The translations under genes and the position numbers were made by a program. A DNA stretch of 64,000 bases from an uncultured Spirochaetaceae bacterium (GTDB lineage Bacteria; Spirochaetota; Spirochaetia; Sphaerochaetales; Sphaerochaetaceae): positions 62,001 to 126,000 of the forward strand of contig CALXLV010000011.1 in NCBI GenBank assembly GCA_944389295.1, read 5' to 3'. A model generated the notes under the pieces. It saw only the letters and a program-made list of their open reading frames with translations, searched no databases and had not been told where the DNA came from. Every line of letters starts with the position of its first letter. The first letter of the stretch is position 1. Positions 42,283 to 51,062 of this stretch are shown here, piece by piece.

Positions 42283-43365
42283 TCATCTGACGCAGAGACT
42301 GTCTGCGCTCATTATCTGGTCAGAATTGAGAACAATGTATTTCCTTTCTCCTGTTCTTCTGTCAATGGTGATTGCACCATCATATTTCCTATCAGCAAAT
42401 ATGTCCCGCATGGAGGAGAGCCCTCCATCCGCGGCAGTGTTATTCCGGACCGGATGCCTCAGATTCAGGAATGCATCAGCATGGATATCTTCCATATTCA
42501 CTCTGCTGTGGCTGTTATCGAGCAGACTGAAATGATGGACAACTTCAGGTTCGCCGTTTTCATCGGCAGCCTGTGAAACGTCATCGTTGACAGATTTGAG
42601 GAACGATGTTAGCTTCAGATCAGAAGCAACGGTTGTCTCTGCCCACACAGATAAAGTGGATACATTGGCAAGGTTGCTTATTTTTATCTTCGTGATCTGC
42701 TGAGAATGCAGCTGATGGGCGCCTTCTCCTCTCCGGGATTTGAGGTTCTGAACGGTATATCTGATAAGATAAGTTTGTTCATCCATCTGCAGTGTGTTGA
42801 TGAAATGAGAGAAACTTTTGATGCTGTTTCTCCGTTTATGCACCGTACCGTCAGCTCTTGGGGTATCAAAATCCGGCATTTCTACATTCATGAGAACTGC
42901 TGATTCAAAAAGTTCTTTCATGGCCCATATCAGTCTCGGATTGTATTCCTTATGCCTTATGATCTTCCCATAAGCAGAATTGACAAAATCAACATTAATA
43001 TTTGTTTCTTTGTTCCTTGCGGTACCTATTGATCTGTAAACTTCTTTTGTGTTAGACGGCGTGATTTCATAATTGGAAATATCAGCAACATGATGGTTTA
43101 TAAGATTCTCAATTATTGCTCTGTGTTCCCACTCTCCAAACCATTCTTTGAATGCCTGAGTTCTTGCTGCCAGCCACAGCTCATAGGGAAGGTTGGATAC
43201 TTTTCCGTTTGGGGCAAGATGACGTCCAGCGGAATCAAAGCTGGTGGGGTTTCTCCTGAGAGCTGCCTCTGTGTCAGAAAGCTGCGAGTTAACAGCATTA
43301 TGAATATCCAGACTGGTACATAGCTCCGGGTTCATGAGGAAAGGCGTTATTATGATCTGCTTCAT
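42283..43365 (-). CDS. Phage-type 'polyvalent protein' fragment with LPD3-like and degenerate ART-like segments
   Basis: A 360-aa protein, visibly AT-richer than its neighbours. Residues ~59-80 (LPYELWLAARTQAFKEWFGE) match the 'RTPxFKxWFGDWE' linker of large polyvalent proteins of phages and conjugative elements. Residues ~124-231 (VNSAYGKIIRHK, 'FSHFINTLQMDEQTYLIRYT') resemble the LPD3 / RelE-barnase-like associated domain. Residues 268-355 (DENGEPEVVHHFS, ADAFLNLRHPV, YDGAITI, YIVLNSDQIMSA) follow the layout of the ART-PolyVal ADP-ribosyltransferase, but YHGT is replaced by HHFS and the middle is missing. Normally these domains sit in proteins of thousands of residues. Probably a horizontally acquired remnant or a reduced effector. 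No clear RBS. Confidence 0.7.
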   Translation of the reverse strand: MKQIIITPFLMNPELCTSLDIHNAVNSQLSDTEAALRRNPTSFDSAGRHLAPNGKVSNLPYELWLAARTQAFKEWFGEWEHRAIIENLINHHVADISNYEITPSNTKEVYRSIGTARNKETNINVDFVNSAYGKIIRHKEYNPRLIWAMKELFESAVLMNVEMPDFDTPRADGTVHKRRNSIKSFSHFINTLQMDEQTYLIRYTVQNLKSRRGEGAHQLHSQQITKIKISNLANVSTLSVWAETTVASDLKLTSFLKSVNDDVSQAADENGEPEVVHHFSLLDNSHSRVNMEDIHADAFLNLRHPVRNNTAADGGLSSMRDIFADRKYDGAITIDRRTGERKYIVLNSDQIMSADSLCVR

Positions 43366-43455
43366 CCGGCAAAATTCAATGAGTTTCTTTCAGCGGCTTC
43401 CTGTTTCCGCAGTGCAGTGAAGGCAGACCGCAGCCATTTCAGAGCTCTCCTGCGT

Positions 43456-44406
43456 TCACTCCTCTTCATAGGGCAGGTATTCATTGAGCGTGCCGAATGT
43501 AGAACAGCTGGTGTCCGTGATGAAGAAGTCGGAGGCTGTGTCCGTATCTACTCCTCCTGGAAGTCTTGCGATGACGCGGCTTGCCGTGACGGATAAGGAT
43601 GATACCGCATCCCCCTCCCATCCGCCGAAGAGCATGAGATATTCCGCGGCCTTCTCCGTCCTGACGTTTCCCCATCCTCCTGCAAGGGTGCTCTCTCCTG
43701 TTGAATAGAGCAGGCCGTCGATGATTTCTCCTCCAGATTCGTCGTAAAGAAGCACCGCGCCGTTGGTTCCGGAGAGTGTTGTATCGCTGTTTCCGTTGAC
43801 GAAATAGCCGAAATTCCCGTTCTGGAATACAGGTTCAAGGCTCTCCGCCTCCCTGTCCCAGTATATGACTATCAGATCATAGGGATTTACCTCTATGTCA
43901 GGAAGAATGACTGAGTGCTGGGCGTCCTCCGGCAGTCCGTCTGAGACAACCATTCCCGCAGCGCTCCCTTCCTCCAGAAAGAGCAGCTCCACCCTGTCCG
44001 GAGAGGCTGCTGTTCCCTTTATTGAGACTTCGTTTATCAGGGCGGCGGGAATGTCTGTGTTTCTGCCTGTGAAATGAACTGAGGCGCGTGAAGTGTTCCC
44101 ATGGGTGTCCTCTGCCGTCACGGAGAAGAGTATTGTCTCTCCGCGGTTTATCGTCCTTCCGAGCGGAATGATGAATACTGTGCCGGACGGGGAGTATGAG
44201 AGCTTTCTGCCGTCTATCTCCATATCTATCAGGGTAACATCCTCATCATAGACCAGCCTTACGTTCCTGTTCTCCTCAAGAGTGAAGGATAAGAGCACAG
44301 GCATCGACTTGTCCTTTCCCTGAAAGGCGTCGTATATCCTTCCTCCCGAAGCTGGGCATGCGGAGAGGAGCACCAGTATAAGAGCCGCTGCTGTCATCTG
44401 TTTCAT
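43456..44406 (-). CDS. Lipoprotein with a lamin-tail-like domain
   Basis: A 316-aa exported protein with lipobox MKQMTAAALILVLLSAC (Cys17). After a short beta-rich region (~35-115), residues ~118-300 start 'AALINEVSIKGTAASPDRVE' then LLFLEEGSAAGMVVSDG, the pattern of an LTD (lamin-tail) domain: I-N-E-I, D-x-x-E-L, G-x-x-L-x-D. Such domains are common in exported bacterial proteins of unknown role. Upstream lies a short gap shared with argH. Confidence 0.75.
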   Translation of the reverse strand: MKQMTAAALILVLLSACPASGGRIYDAFQGKDKSMPVLLSFTLEENRNVRLVYDEDVTLIDMEIDGRKLSYSPSGTVFIIPLGRTINRGETILFSVTAEDTHGNTSRASVHFTGRNTDIPAALINEVSIKGTAASPDRVELLFLEEGSAAGMVVSDGLPEDAQHSVILPDIEVNPYDLIVIYWDREAESLEPVFQNGNFGYFVNGNSDTTLSGTNGAVLLYDESGGEIIDGLLYSTGESTLAGGWGNVRTEKAAEYLMLFGGWEGDAVSSLSVTASRVIARLPGGVDTDTASDFFITDTSCSTFGTLNEYLPYEEE

Positions 44407-44458
44407 ATCTTTATCTGCGCGCTTTCCCGGGTATTCCGTCCATTTCGCTTCCGCTATA

Positions 44459-44487
44459 TGGAAATTCCTCTCTCTCTGGGGTAGATT
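44459..44487 (+). promoter_or_regulatory. Leaderless promoter of argH
   Basis: TGGAAA (44459-44464), 17-nt spacer, TAGATT (44482-44487), exactly 6 nt, ATG 44494. No Shine-Dalgarno. Confidence 0.6.
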
Positions 44488-44493
44488 ATCGCT

Positions 44494-45861
44494 ATGGCAA
44501 AACTCTGGCAGAAGAACTACACGCTCGATTCAATGATGGAGCATTTCACGGTACGCAATGACTATATATATGACGAGGAGCTTGTTATCTCCGATGTGAT
44601 CGGCTCGGCGGCGCAGGCCAAGGGACTGAGGAAGATCGGGATACTTACGGAGAAGGAGTGCAGCGATCTCCTTAAAGGACTTGAGGAGATTGCGGCGCTG
44701 AGGCTGAAGGACAGCTTCCCGATAACGCTCGCGGACGAGGACTGTCACACAGCCATCGAAGGATATCTTACTGAACGTTTCGGAGAGGCGGGAAAGAAGA
44801 TCCATACAGGGCGCAGCCGCAACGATCAGGTTCAGACAGCACTGAGAATATACATGAGGGAAGGGCTTCTGAAGCTCTCATCCGCATCGCTTTCCTTCGC
44901 ATCCGCCCTCATCGCTCTGGCTGAGAAGAACACCTCCGTTCCCATGCCGGGGCGGACGCACATGCAGATAGCAATGCCGTCATCGGTGGCGCTGTGGGCA
45001 CTCTCGTTCGCAGAGGAGCTTCTGGAGGAGACAGGCATGATGCTTGATCTCTATCACGTGTTCAACCAGAGCCCGCTCGGCTCCGCGGCATCATACGGTG
45101 TCACGCTTCCTCTCGACAGGGAGTACACGGCTCTTCTGATGGGATTTGAGAAGGTGCAGAACAATGTCCTCTACGCCAATAATTCACGCGGGAAGTTTGA
45201 GGCGTTCTTCCTTGATCACGCGGAGTATCTGGCCCTCACGGCATCAAAGCTCGCACAGGACCTGATGCTCTTCACGCTTCCGGAATTCGGGTACTTCTCG
45301 CTTCCGAGAGAGCTGTGCACAGGCTCATCCATAATGCCGCAGAAGAAGAATCCTGACGGGCTGGAGCTCGCCCGCTCGCGTACTGCTCTCATCGGATCAT
45401 GCTCGATGAGGGTCAAGTCGATAATCAAGGCGCTTCCGTCGGGATACAACAGGGATTTTCAGGATACTAAGGAGCCGCTGATCGAAGGCTTCAGGGCCGC
45501 AGAGGAGCTTATGCTGATAATGGCCGAGATGGTCGCAAAGCTGGAGGTCCATCCTGAGGCGCTCGCAGCGGCATGCGTGCCCGAGCTCTATGCCACCGAC
45601 AGGGTGATGGAGAAAGTCCTCTCCGGAGGCAATTTCCGCGACAGCTACAGGAATGTGGGACTCAATCTCGACAAGGTGGAGAGCGAGGACCCTGTCTCGT
45701 CGCTTGGGAAGAGAACTTCGCAGGGAACTACCGGAAATCTCGGTCTTGAGAAGGACAGGGTATGGCTTGAGGAGCTTGAGAAGAGGGCGGAGACGGAGAG
45801 CGGCAGACTTTCAGAAGTATATGCGAACCTGATACCGGGAATCACCGAGGCGGTGCTCTGA
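44494..45861 (+). CDS. argH: Argininosuccinate lyase
   Basis: A 455-aa fumarase/aspartase-superfamily enzyme splitting argininosuccinate to arginine and fumarate. Signatures: 'EDCHTAIEGYLTERFGEAGK', IHTGRSRNDQVQTALR, PGRTHMQIAMP (usual PGYTHLQ), 'GSSIMPQKKNPDGLELAR'. Most other arg genes are absent here. The start codon has no RBS but a matched promoter. Confidence 0.93.
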   Translation: MAKLWQKNYTLDSMMEHFTVRNDYIYDEELVISDVIGSAAQAKGLRKIGILTEKECSDLLKGLEEIAALRLKDSFPITLADEDCHTAIEGYLTERFGEAGKKIHTGRSRNDQVQTALRIYMREGLLKLSSASLSFASALIALAEKNTSVPMPGRTHMQIAMPSSVALWALSFAEELLEETGMMLDLYHVFNQSPLGSAASYGVTLPLDREYTALLMGFEKVQNNVLYANNSRGKFEAFFLDHAEYLALTASKLAQDLMLFTLPEFGYFSLPRELCTGSSIMPQKKNPDGLELARSRTALIGSCSMRVKSIIKALPSGYNRDFQDTKEPLIEGFRAAEELMLIMAEMVAKLEVHPEALAAACVPELYATDRVMEKVLSGGNFRDSYRNVGLNLDKVESEDPVSSLGKRTSQGTTGNLGLEKDRVWLEELEKRAETESGRLSEVYANLIPGITEAVL

Positions 45862-45902
45862 GAGACGGCGGAGGCTCCTCCGTTCCTCAGATGTTATCTG
45901 CC

Positions 45903-45931
45903 TTGAAAAGCCAACATTATTGTAATAGAGT
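45903..45931 (+). promoter_or_regulatory. Leaderless promoter of prs
   Basis: TTGAAA (45903-45908), 17-nt spacer, TAGAGT (45926-45931), exactly 6 nt, ATG 45938. No Shine-Dalgarno. Confidence 0.65.
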
Positions 45932-45937
45932 GACGTT

Positions 45938-47218
45938 ATGAGTATCGTCAAACCACATAAGCTCGGCGTCATAGCCGGACCGGGCTCCGAGTATTTCACA
46001 GGCAAGGTAGTCAAGCATCTGAGGCGTCTCTACATCGACAGATACGAGAAACTTTCCGAGGCGCTGACCAAGCGCCATGGCATGACAGCCGAGGAGCTCC
46101 TCAAGGCGGTTACGCTTATGGACGATCTCGATAGCCGCAAGATTCCCACGGGAAAGCTGCCTACATCGTTTCACTGTCCTGATCTCACCATCAATGTGAA
46201 GTACACGCGCTTCGCCAACGGCGAGGAGAAGGCCGAGATCATCGATCCGGTGCGCGGACTGAATGTGTATATAGTACATGATGTCTCCAATTCCGCTCCG
46301 ATAAAGGTCGCAGGACTCGATGAACCGCAGCCGATGAGTATAAACGATCATCTGATGTTCCTCTTCACGACCATCAACGCGGTGAAGCTGGCCGGAGCGC
46401 TTTCGGTGACGCTTGTACTCCCGACCTATCCGTATGCGCGCCAGCACAAGAAAGCGGGAAGGGAAGCTCTGACTGCATCGCTTTTCGCACGCTTCTGCGA
46501 GGAGCTCGGCGTGGAGCGCATAATCACTCTCGACATACACTCTCGCGAGATAGAGAACGCATTCACGACATGCCATCTTGAGAATCTCCACGGCTCGTAC
46601 CAGACGCTGATAGCGCTGAGGAAGCTGATAGACTTCTCAGATCCCGATATCGTTGTCGTATCTCCTGATACTGGCGCAGTCTCGAGGAATAAATTCTATG
46701 CGCAGGGACTTCACCGTCCTCTCGCCATGCTCTACAAGGAGCGCGACTATTCAATAGTCTCAAAGGACGCGAAGAACTCGAACATCAAGAGCATCAACCT
46801 CCTCGGTGATGTGAAGGGCAAGACAGTGCTGATGGCAGATGACATGATAGCCACCGGAGGCACAATGATCATCGCCATGCGCGAACTCATGAACAGGGGA
46901 GCAAAGAAGATAATCTGCATAGTCTCTCTCCCGTTCTTCAACGGCAACGCGATCGAGAACTTCGATGCCGCATACAGGGAAGGAGTGTTCTGGCGCATCA
47001 TCGGAACAAACGCTGTGTATCAGGGCAAGGGACTTCTTGAGAAGGAGTGGTTCGTTCAGGCCGATGTCACCGAGCTTTTCGCCCGCGTTATCTCACGTCT
47101 GCACCACGGACGCTCAATATCGCCGCTTCTTGACAACAGGCGCTTCATCCAGAAACTGATCGACACGTCGCAGGCCAATCCGGATGCTCCTCTGATTCAG
47201 GAAGTGAATCAGGACTGA
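45938..47218 (+). CDS. prs: Ribose-phosphate pyrophosphokinase (PRPP synthetase), long form
   Basis: A 426-aa PRPP synthetase, about 110 residues longer than the standard ~315. An N-terminal extension (residues ~20-70) separates GVIAGPGSEYFTGKV from 'YTRFANGEEKAEI'. It retains LVLPTYPYARQHKKAGREALTA, ITLDIHSREIENAF (metal site), VVSPDTGAVSRNKFYA and the PRPP loop VLMADDMIATGGTM. It makes PRPP from ribose-5-P and ATP. An aminotransferase gene follows after 11 nt. Confidence 0.92.
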   Translation: MSIVKPHKLGVIAGPGSEYFTGKVVKHLRRLYIDRYEKLSEALTKRHGMTAEELLKAVTLMDDLDSRKIPTGKLPTSFHCPDLTINVKYTRFANGEEKAEIIDPVRGLNVYIVHDVSNSAPIKVAGLDEPQPMSINDHLMFLFTTINAVKLAGALSVTLVLPTYPYARQHKKAGREALTASLFARFCEELGVERIITLDIHSREIENAFTTCHLENLHGSYQTLIALRKLIDFSDPDIVVVSPDTGAVSRNKFYAQGLHRPLAMLYKERDYSIVSKDAKNSNIKSINLLGDVKGKTVLMADDMIATGGTMIIAMRELMNRGAKKIICIVSLPFFNGNAIENFDAAYREGVFWRIIGTNAVYQGKGLLEKEWFVQADVTELFARVISRLHHGRSISPLLDNRRFIQKLIDTSQANPDAPLIQEVNQD

Positions 47219-47229
47219 GGGGGCTTCCC

Positions 47230-48432
47230 ATGCAGATGTCGAACAGGATAACAGGATTCCAGTGCTCTCCGATCCGCCGCCTCGTGCCTTTCTCGCGGCT
47301 TGCGGAGGAGAAGGGGATACACGTCATACATCTGAATATCGGGCAGCCCGATATAAAGACGCCCAGAGAGGCGATCGAGGCCATCAGGGGCTATGACAAG
47401 GATATAATCGAGTACGGAATCTCAGAGGGTGAGGTTTTTCTCAGGCGCAGCCTTGTCGGGTACTATAAGAAATACGGTCTTTCGGTGAATGAGGAGGATA
47501 TCCTCATAACGACAGGAGGATCGGAGGCCATCCAGTTCGTGCTGATGACGCTCTGCGATCCCTTTGATGAGTTCATCATCCCTGAGCCTTTCTATACGAA
47601 TGTATCCACGTTCGCGAACATCGCGATGGTTACGCTTCGCCCGGTGACATCGTCTTCGGATGACAACTTCGTCCTTCCGTCGATAGATGCCTTCGAGAAG
47701 TGCATCAACAAGAAGACGATGGGCATACTTCTCTGTTCTCCAAACAATCCCACAGGGCATGTATATACGCGTGAGGAGCTGAGGGCGCTTCTTGAGCTCT
47801 GCCGCCGCCATGATATCTTCCTTGTTGTCGATGAGGTCTACAGGGAGTTCTGCTATGACGGAAAGCACTTCACGTCTGTGCTCTCTTTCCCTGAGTATCA
47901 GGACAGGGTTATCTGCATCGATTCATTCTCCAAGCGCTTCTCGATGTGCGGCGCGCGCGTAGGTGCCATCGTCTCCCGCAACCGTGATGTCATCGATTCT
48001 GCGATGAAGCTGGCACAGGCCCGTCTCTGTCCTCCTGCCGTCGAGCAGGTTGCCGCAGCTGCTGCGCTCACTGCGCCGGATGAGTATGTTGAGAATGTCA
48101 GGGCTGAGTATGAGAGACGCCGCAATGTGCTGATACACCATATGCAGAGGATTCCGGGAGTGCGCTGCAGCCTTCCGAAAGGTGCTTTCTACTTCGTCGT
48201 TGATCTTCCTGTCGATGATGCCGAGAAGTTCGCAATCTTCATGCTGCGCGACTTCACATACGATGGATGCACCGTGATGATAGCTCCTGCCGAGGGTTTT
48301 TATGTCACTCCAGGACTGGGACACAATCAGGCGAGAATCGCCTATGTCCTCAAGGAGAGTGAGCTGATAAAAGCCGCGAAATGCCTGGAGGAAGGACTTA
48401 AAGCGTACAGACGCGACGTGATGAAAGTCTGA
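47230..48432 (+). CDS. Class I/II pyridoxal-phosphate aminotransferase (aspartate aminotransferase-like)
   Basis: A 400-aa fold-type I aminotransferase: HLNIGQPDIKTP, 'YGISEGEVFLRRSLVGYYKK', ITTGGSEAIQF, SPNNPTGHVYTREEL, VVDEVYREF, and the PLP lysine in SFSKRFSMCGARVGA. Likely transaminates aspartate or a related amino acid; substrate not fixed. Starts ATG 47230 after GGGGGC, probably co-transcribed with prs. Followed by a terminator. Confidence 0.88.
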   Translation: MQMSNRITGFQCSPIRRLVPFSRLAEEKGIHVIHLNIGQPDIKTPREAIEAIRGYDKDIIEYGISEGEVFLRRSLVGYYKKYGLSVNEEDILITTGGSEAIQFVLMTLCDPFDEFIIPEPFYTNVSTFANIAMVTLRPVTSSSDDNFVLPSIDAFEKCINKKTMGILLCSPNNPTGHVYTREELRALLELCRRHDIFLVVDEVYREFCYDGKHFTSVLSFPEYQDRVICIDSFSKRFSMCGARVGAIVSRNRDVIDSAMKLAQARLCPPAVEQVAAAAALTAPDEYVENVRAEYERRRNVLIHHMQRIPGVRCSLPKGAFYFVVDLPVDDAEKFAIFMLRDFTYDGCTVMIAPAEGFYVTPGLGHNQARIAYVLKESELIKAAKCLEEGLKAYRRDVMKV

Positions 48433-48452
48433 ATTGTTTACTGCTGCAAGAG

Positions 48453-48482
48453 GGAGCGCCGTGAAAGCGGCGTTCTTTTTTA
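48453..48482 (+). terminator. Terminator after the aminotransferase
   Basis: Nine-base-pair stem GGAGCGCCG / CGGCGTTCT with two G-U pairs, loop TGAAAG, followed by TTTTT. Confidence 0.88.
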
Positions 48483-48516
48483 CCGCAGAAAGAACCATAT
48501 TCTGAATCTTCTATGA

Positions 48517-48540
48517 TTTTCTGACTTCCAATTCAGAAAA
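48517..48540. repeat. Inverted repeat upstream of the DUF4143 ATPase
   Basis: Perfect arms TTTTCTGA / TCAGAAAA with an 8-nt spacer in an AT-rich stretch containing further TTCTGA/TCTGA copies (48500, 48542, 48596). It may be an operator; it lies 43 nt before the -35. Confidence 0.45.
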
Positions 48541-48582
48541 GTCTGATTTTATTAAAGTTTTCGACTTTGATTTCCAAAAGTT

Positions 48583-48610
48583 TTGACATTTCGATATTCT
48601 GACTTATAAT
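48583..48610 (+). promoter_or_regulatory. Consensus sigma-70 promoter of the DUF4143 ATPase
   Basis: TTGACA (48583-48588), 16-nt spacer, TATAAT (48605-48610): both hexamers are perfect. Followed by a normal leader with AAAGGAG. Confidence 0.88.
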
Positions 48611-48638
48611 AAGCAGTGAGCGTAAAGGAGCACCTTTT

Positions 48639-49871
48639 ATGGCAGAACTGATCAACAGGCCTGAGTATCTTAATCAGCTGATACAGCATAAGGATACCGA
48701 TCTGGTCAAAATTATTACAGGAATACGCAGATGCGGAAAATCCTCTCTGCTTGATTTGTTTCATCAGCATCTGCTGTCTTCCGGAATAAATGATGACCAG
48801 ATCATTCATATGAATCTGGAATCCATGAAATACAGGGAGCTTTCTGACTATGCCGCTTTCTATGATTATGTGAGCCGGAAGATTCCTTCCGGGAGAAAGT
48901 GCTATTTGATTTTTGATGAAATGCAGACTGTTGAATACTGGGAGAAAGCGGTTGAATCATTCCGAATTGATTTTGATGTGGACATCTATATCACAGGATC
49001 AAATGCGTATTTGCTTTCAGGGGAGTTCGCGACACTTCTTTCCGGCAGATATGTGGAAATCCGTATGCTGCCCCTTTCTTTCAGTGAGTTCCTGAGTTTC
49101 TATGATTTCGAGCCGGATGTGGTACTGGAAGAAAAATTCCAAAAATATCTGCAGTTCGGGGGTATGCCAGTTCTGCATGAATATAAATTTAATGAACCGA
49201 GAAGCATTGAAGTGCTTGAGGGGATTTACTCGACTGTTATCCTGAGGGATGTTCTTGAGCGGAACAATATTTCCGATCAGAGACTTCTGAACAAGATAGT
49301 CCTTTTCCTGTGCTCAAACATAGGAAGCATGACATCTCCGAACAATATAGGCAATGTGCTGGTCAGTGATGGCGCGCTTGCCGACAGAAGAACGATAGCG
49401 GGAAAAACCGTTGATAAGTACATCGCAATGCTTGAGGAAGCGTTCATCTTTTACCATGTCGGACGGTATGATATCAAAGGAAAGCAGCTGCTCAAGACGC
49501 TTGAGAAGCACTACATAATTGATATGGGATTCCGGAATATGCTGCTTGGATACAGGGATGCTGATCGCGGTCATATCTATGAGAATATAGTGTTCCTGGA
49601 ACTCATGCGCCGTGAGTATCGCGTATATGTCGGCAAGATAGGTGAGAATGAAGTTGATTTTATTGCTGAACGGCCCAACGACAGACTATACATTCAGGTG
49701 ACGGAATCATTGGCGTCTGAGGAGACACGGGAGAGAGAGCTTCGTCCGCTCAGGATGATAAACGATAATTATGAGAAAATCGTATTATCAATGGACCGTA
49801 GCTATATAACCTCGTATGAGGGAATCAAGGTTATCAATCTGATGGACTGGCTGCTTTCAGCTTCCGCATGA
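48639..49871 (+). CDS. AAA (AAA_14) ATPase with DUF4143 domain
   Basis: A 410-aa P-loop ATPase: Walker A ITGIRRCGKSSLLD (~residues 27-40), Walker B CYLIFDEMQ, sensor ITGSNAYLLSGE; then the DUF4143 C-terminal region with a nuclease-like core (ENEVDFIAE and LYIQV, as in PD-(D/E)xK folds). These common proteins vary in gene content between strains and are of unknown role, sometimes linked to defence or toxin-antitoxin systems. The gene is AT-richer than its surroundings and has a perfect sigma-70 promoter, indicating horizontal origin. Confidence 0.9.
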   Translation: MAELINRPEYLNQLIQHKDTDLVKIITGIRRCGKSSLLDLFHQHLLSSGINDDQIIHMNLESMKYRELSDYAAFYDYVSRKIPSGRKCYLIFDEMQTVEYWEKAVESFRIDFDVDIYITGSNAYLLSGEFATLLSGRYVEIRMLPLSFSEFLSFYDFEPDVVLEEKFQKYLQFGGMPVLHEYKFNEPRSIEVLEGIYSTVILRDVLERNNISDQRLLNKIVLFLCSNIGSMTSPNNIGNVLVSDGALADRRTIAGKTVDKYIAMLEEAFIFYHVGRYDIKGKQLLKTLEKHYIIDMGFRNMLLGYRDADRGHIYENIVFLELMRREYRVYVGKIGENEVDFIAERPNDRLYIQVTESLASEETRERELRPLRMINDNYEKIVLSMDRSYITSYEGIKVINLMDWLLSASA

Positions 49872-49974
49872 TCCGGCCGCTTCAAAATGAACACAGGGGC
49901 CATCTGCTGACCCCTGCGCTGCCTTCGTGCTGTAATACTTACCTGTTTTTAGGCAAATATGCTGCAGGTTTTTT

Positions 49975-50964
49975 TCATTCAAGCTCGCTTCCCAGCTTTA
50001 TTCCCCAAACATCACGCATTGCATCACAGAGGCGGAGCACTCTCAGCGTTTCTCTCCATGGCATTGCCTCAGGTTCCGTGCGTCCTGCTGCTATTGCCTT
50101 GTCTGCAGCCTCAAGCTCATACTCATAGCCGCTGACTTTATGGAAGATGGGAATTGTCTCCATCAGAACGGGAGGTCTGTCCGCGGAGTAGACGTTGATG
50201 CGCTCGGGATTGTTGACGTTGATTACCTCTATCGAACCATCTGTTCCGTATATCATTCCCTTGCGGTCTGAGACGCATTCGCTGTCTGAGAAGATTGTCG
50301 CGACTGCCCCCGATGAGAATGTCAGGTTTATCGTGTTTCTCAGATCGATGCCGCTCTCGCTCTTTACCGCCAGTCCCGATACCGATTCGATCGTGTCATT
50401 TCCCGCACCCATCAGAACGAAGTTGAGAGGGTAGACGCCGATATCGAGAAGGGCACCTCCTCCCAGCGCGGGGTCGGCTATTCTCGCCTTGTGGATGATC
50501 TTGTAGCCGAGGTTCGCCGTCATCGATGTGACGCGGCCGATGCGGCCCGAAGCGATTATATCGTCTATGATCTTCCTTGAGGGCATATAGCGCGTCCATA
50601 TGGCCTCTGCGACGTACAGCTTCTTCTCCGCGGCAAGGGCAAAGACTTCCTCAGCCTCGCCGGCATTTATGCAGAACGCCTTCTCGGCAAGTATGTTCTT
50701 CCCGTGATTGAGCGCATCGATCATCTGCTCCTTATGGAAAGCGTGCGGGGTAGCCACATAGATGAGATCGACATTCTCATCGCTGTAGAGCTCCTCGTAT
50801 GAGCCGTAGGCCTTCCCGATTCCGAAGCGTGATGCGAATTCCTTCGCCTTCTCAAGACTGCGGCTTGCCGCCGCCTCTATATGTATTGTCTCCGGCATCG
50901 CGAGCATCGTCTCTGCCAGTGTAGCCGCGATCGTTCCGCAGCCGAGTATTCCGATTCTTAGCAT
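49975..50964 (-). CDS. Gfo/Idh/MocA-family oxidoreductase
   Basis: A 329-aa NAD(P)-dependent dehydrogenase: Rossmann start MLRIGILGCGTIAATLAETM, VDLIYVATPHAFHKEQ, NILAEKAFCINAGEA (catalytic K in EKAFC, usual EKP), 'DPALGGGALLDIGVYPLNFV'. Resembles trans-1,2-dihydrobenzenediol or sugar dehydrogenases. The start 50964 follows GCAGGAGGAGACAACG. Substrate unknown. Confidence 0.9.
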   Translation of the reverse strand: MLRIGILGCGTIAATLAETMLAMPETIHIEAAASRSLEKAKEFASRFGIGKAYGSYEELYSDENVDLIYVATPHAFHKEQMIDALNHGKNILAEKAFCINAGEAEEVFALAAEKKLYVAEAIWTRYMPSRKIIDDIIASGRIGRVTSMTANLGYKIIHKARIADPALGGGALLDIGVYPLNFVLMGAGNDTIESVSGLAVKSESGIDLRNTINLTFSSGAVATIFSDSECVSDRKGMIYGTDGSIEVINVNNPERINVYSADRPPVLMETIPIFHKVSGYEYELEAADKAIAAGRTEPEAMPWRETLRVLRLCDAMRDVWGIKLGSELE

Positions 50965-51036
50965 CGTTGTCTCCTCCTGCCGCTGATTATACCCCATTAA
51001 AGAGGAGCTTGTGATGCAGAACATCTGTTTTTACTA

Positions 51037-51042
51037 TATACT
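51037..51042 (+). promoter_or_regulatory. -10 box before the acidic protein gene, with a three-codon leader ORF
   Basis: TATACT lies exactly 6 nt before an ATG (51049) that opens ATG-AGG-AGA-TAG. The same 12 bases contain the AGGAG ribosome-binding site for the GTG at 51063. The predicted transcript would start with the mini-ORF. Confidence 0.45.
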
Positions 51043-51062
51043 CCCATCATGAGGAGATAGCT

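Noticed and set aside
41649-43365. Macrodomain plus ART-like fragment as a DarTG-type toxin-antitoxin pair
   Set aside because: The macrodomain is a complete MacroD/YmdB type overlapping glyA, the ART-like part lacks its first catalytic motif, and the genes are 130 nt apart without coupling. Kept only as a speculative link.
43366-43470. Minus-strand reading encoding a basic peptide ending ...ALRKQEAAERNSLNFAG
   Set aside because: It has no start codon or ribosome-binding site and overlaps the end of the lipoprotein gene; probably chance.
49894-49916. CAGGGG...CCCCTG hairpin as terminator of the DUF4143 ATPase
   Set aside because: Only six base pairs with an 11-nt loop and no T-run follows.
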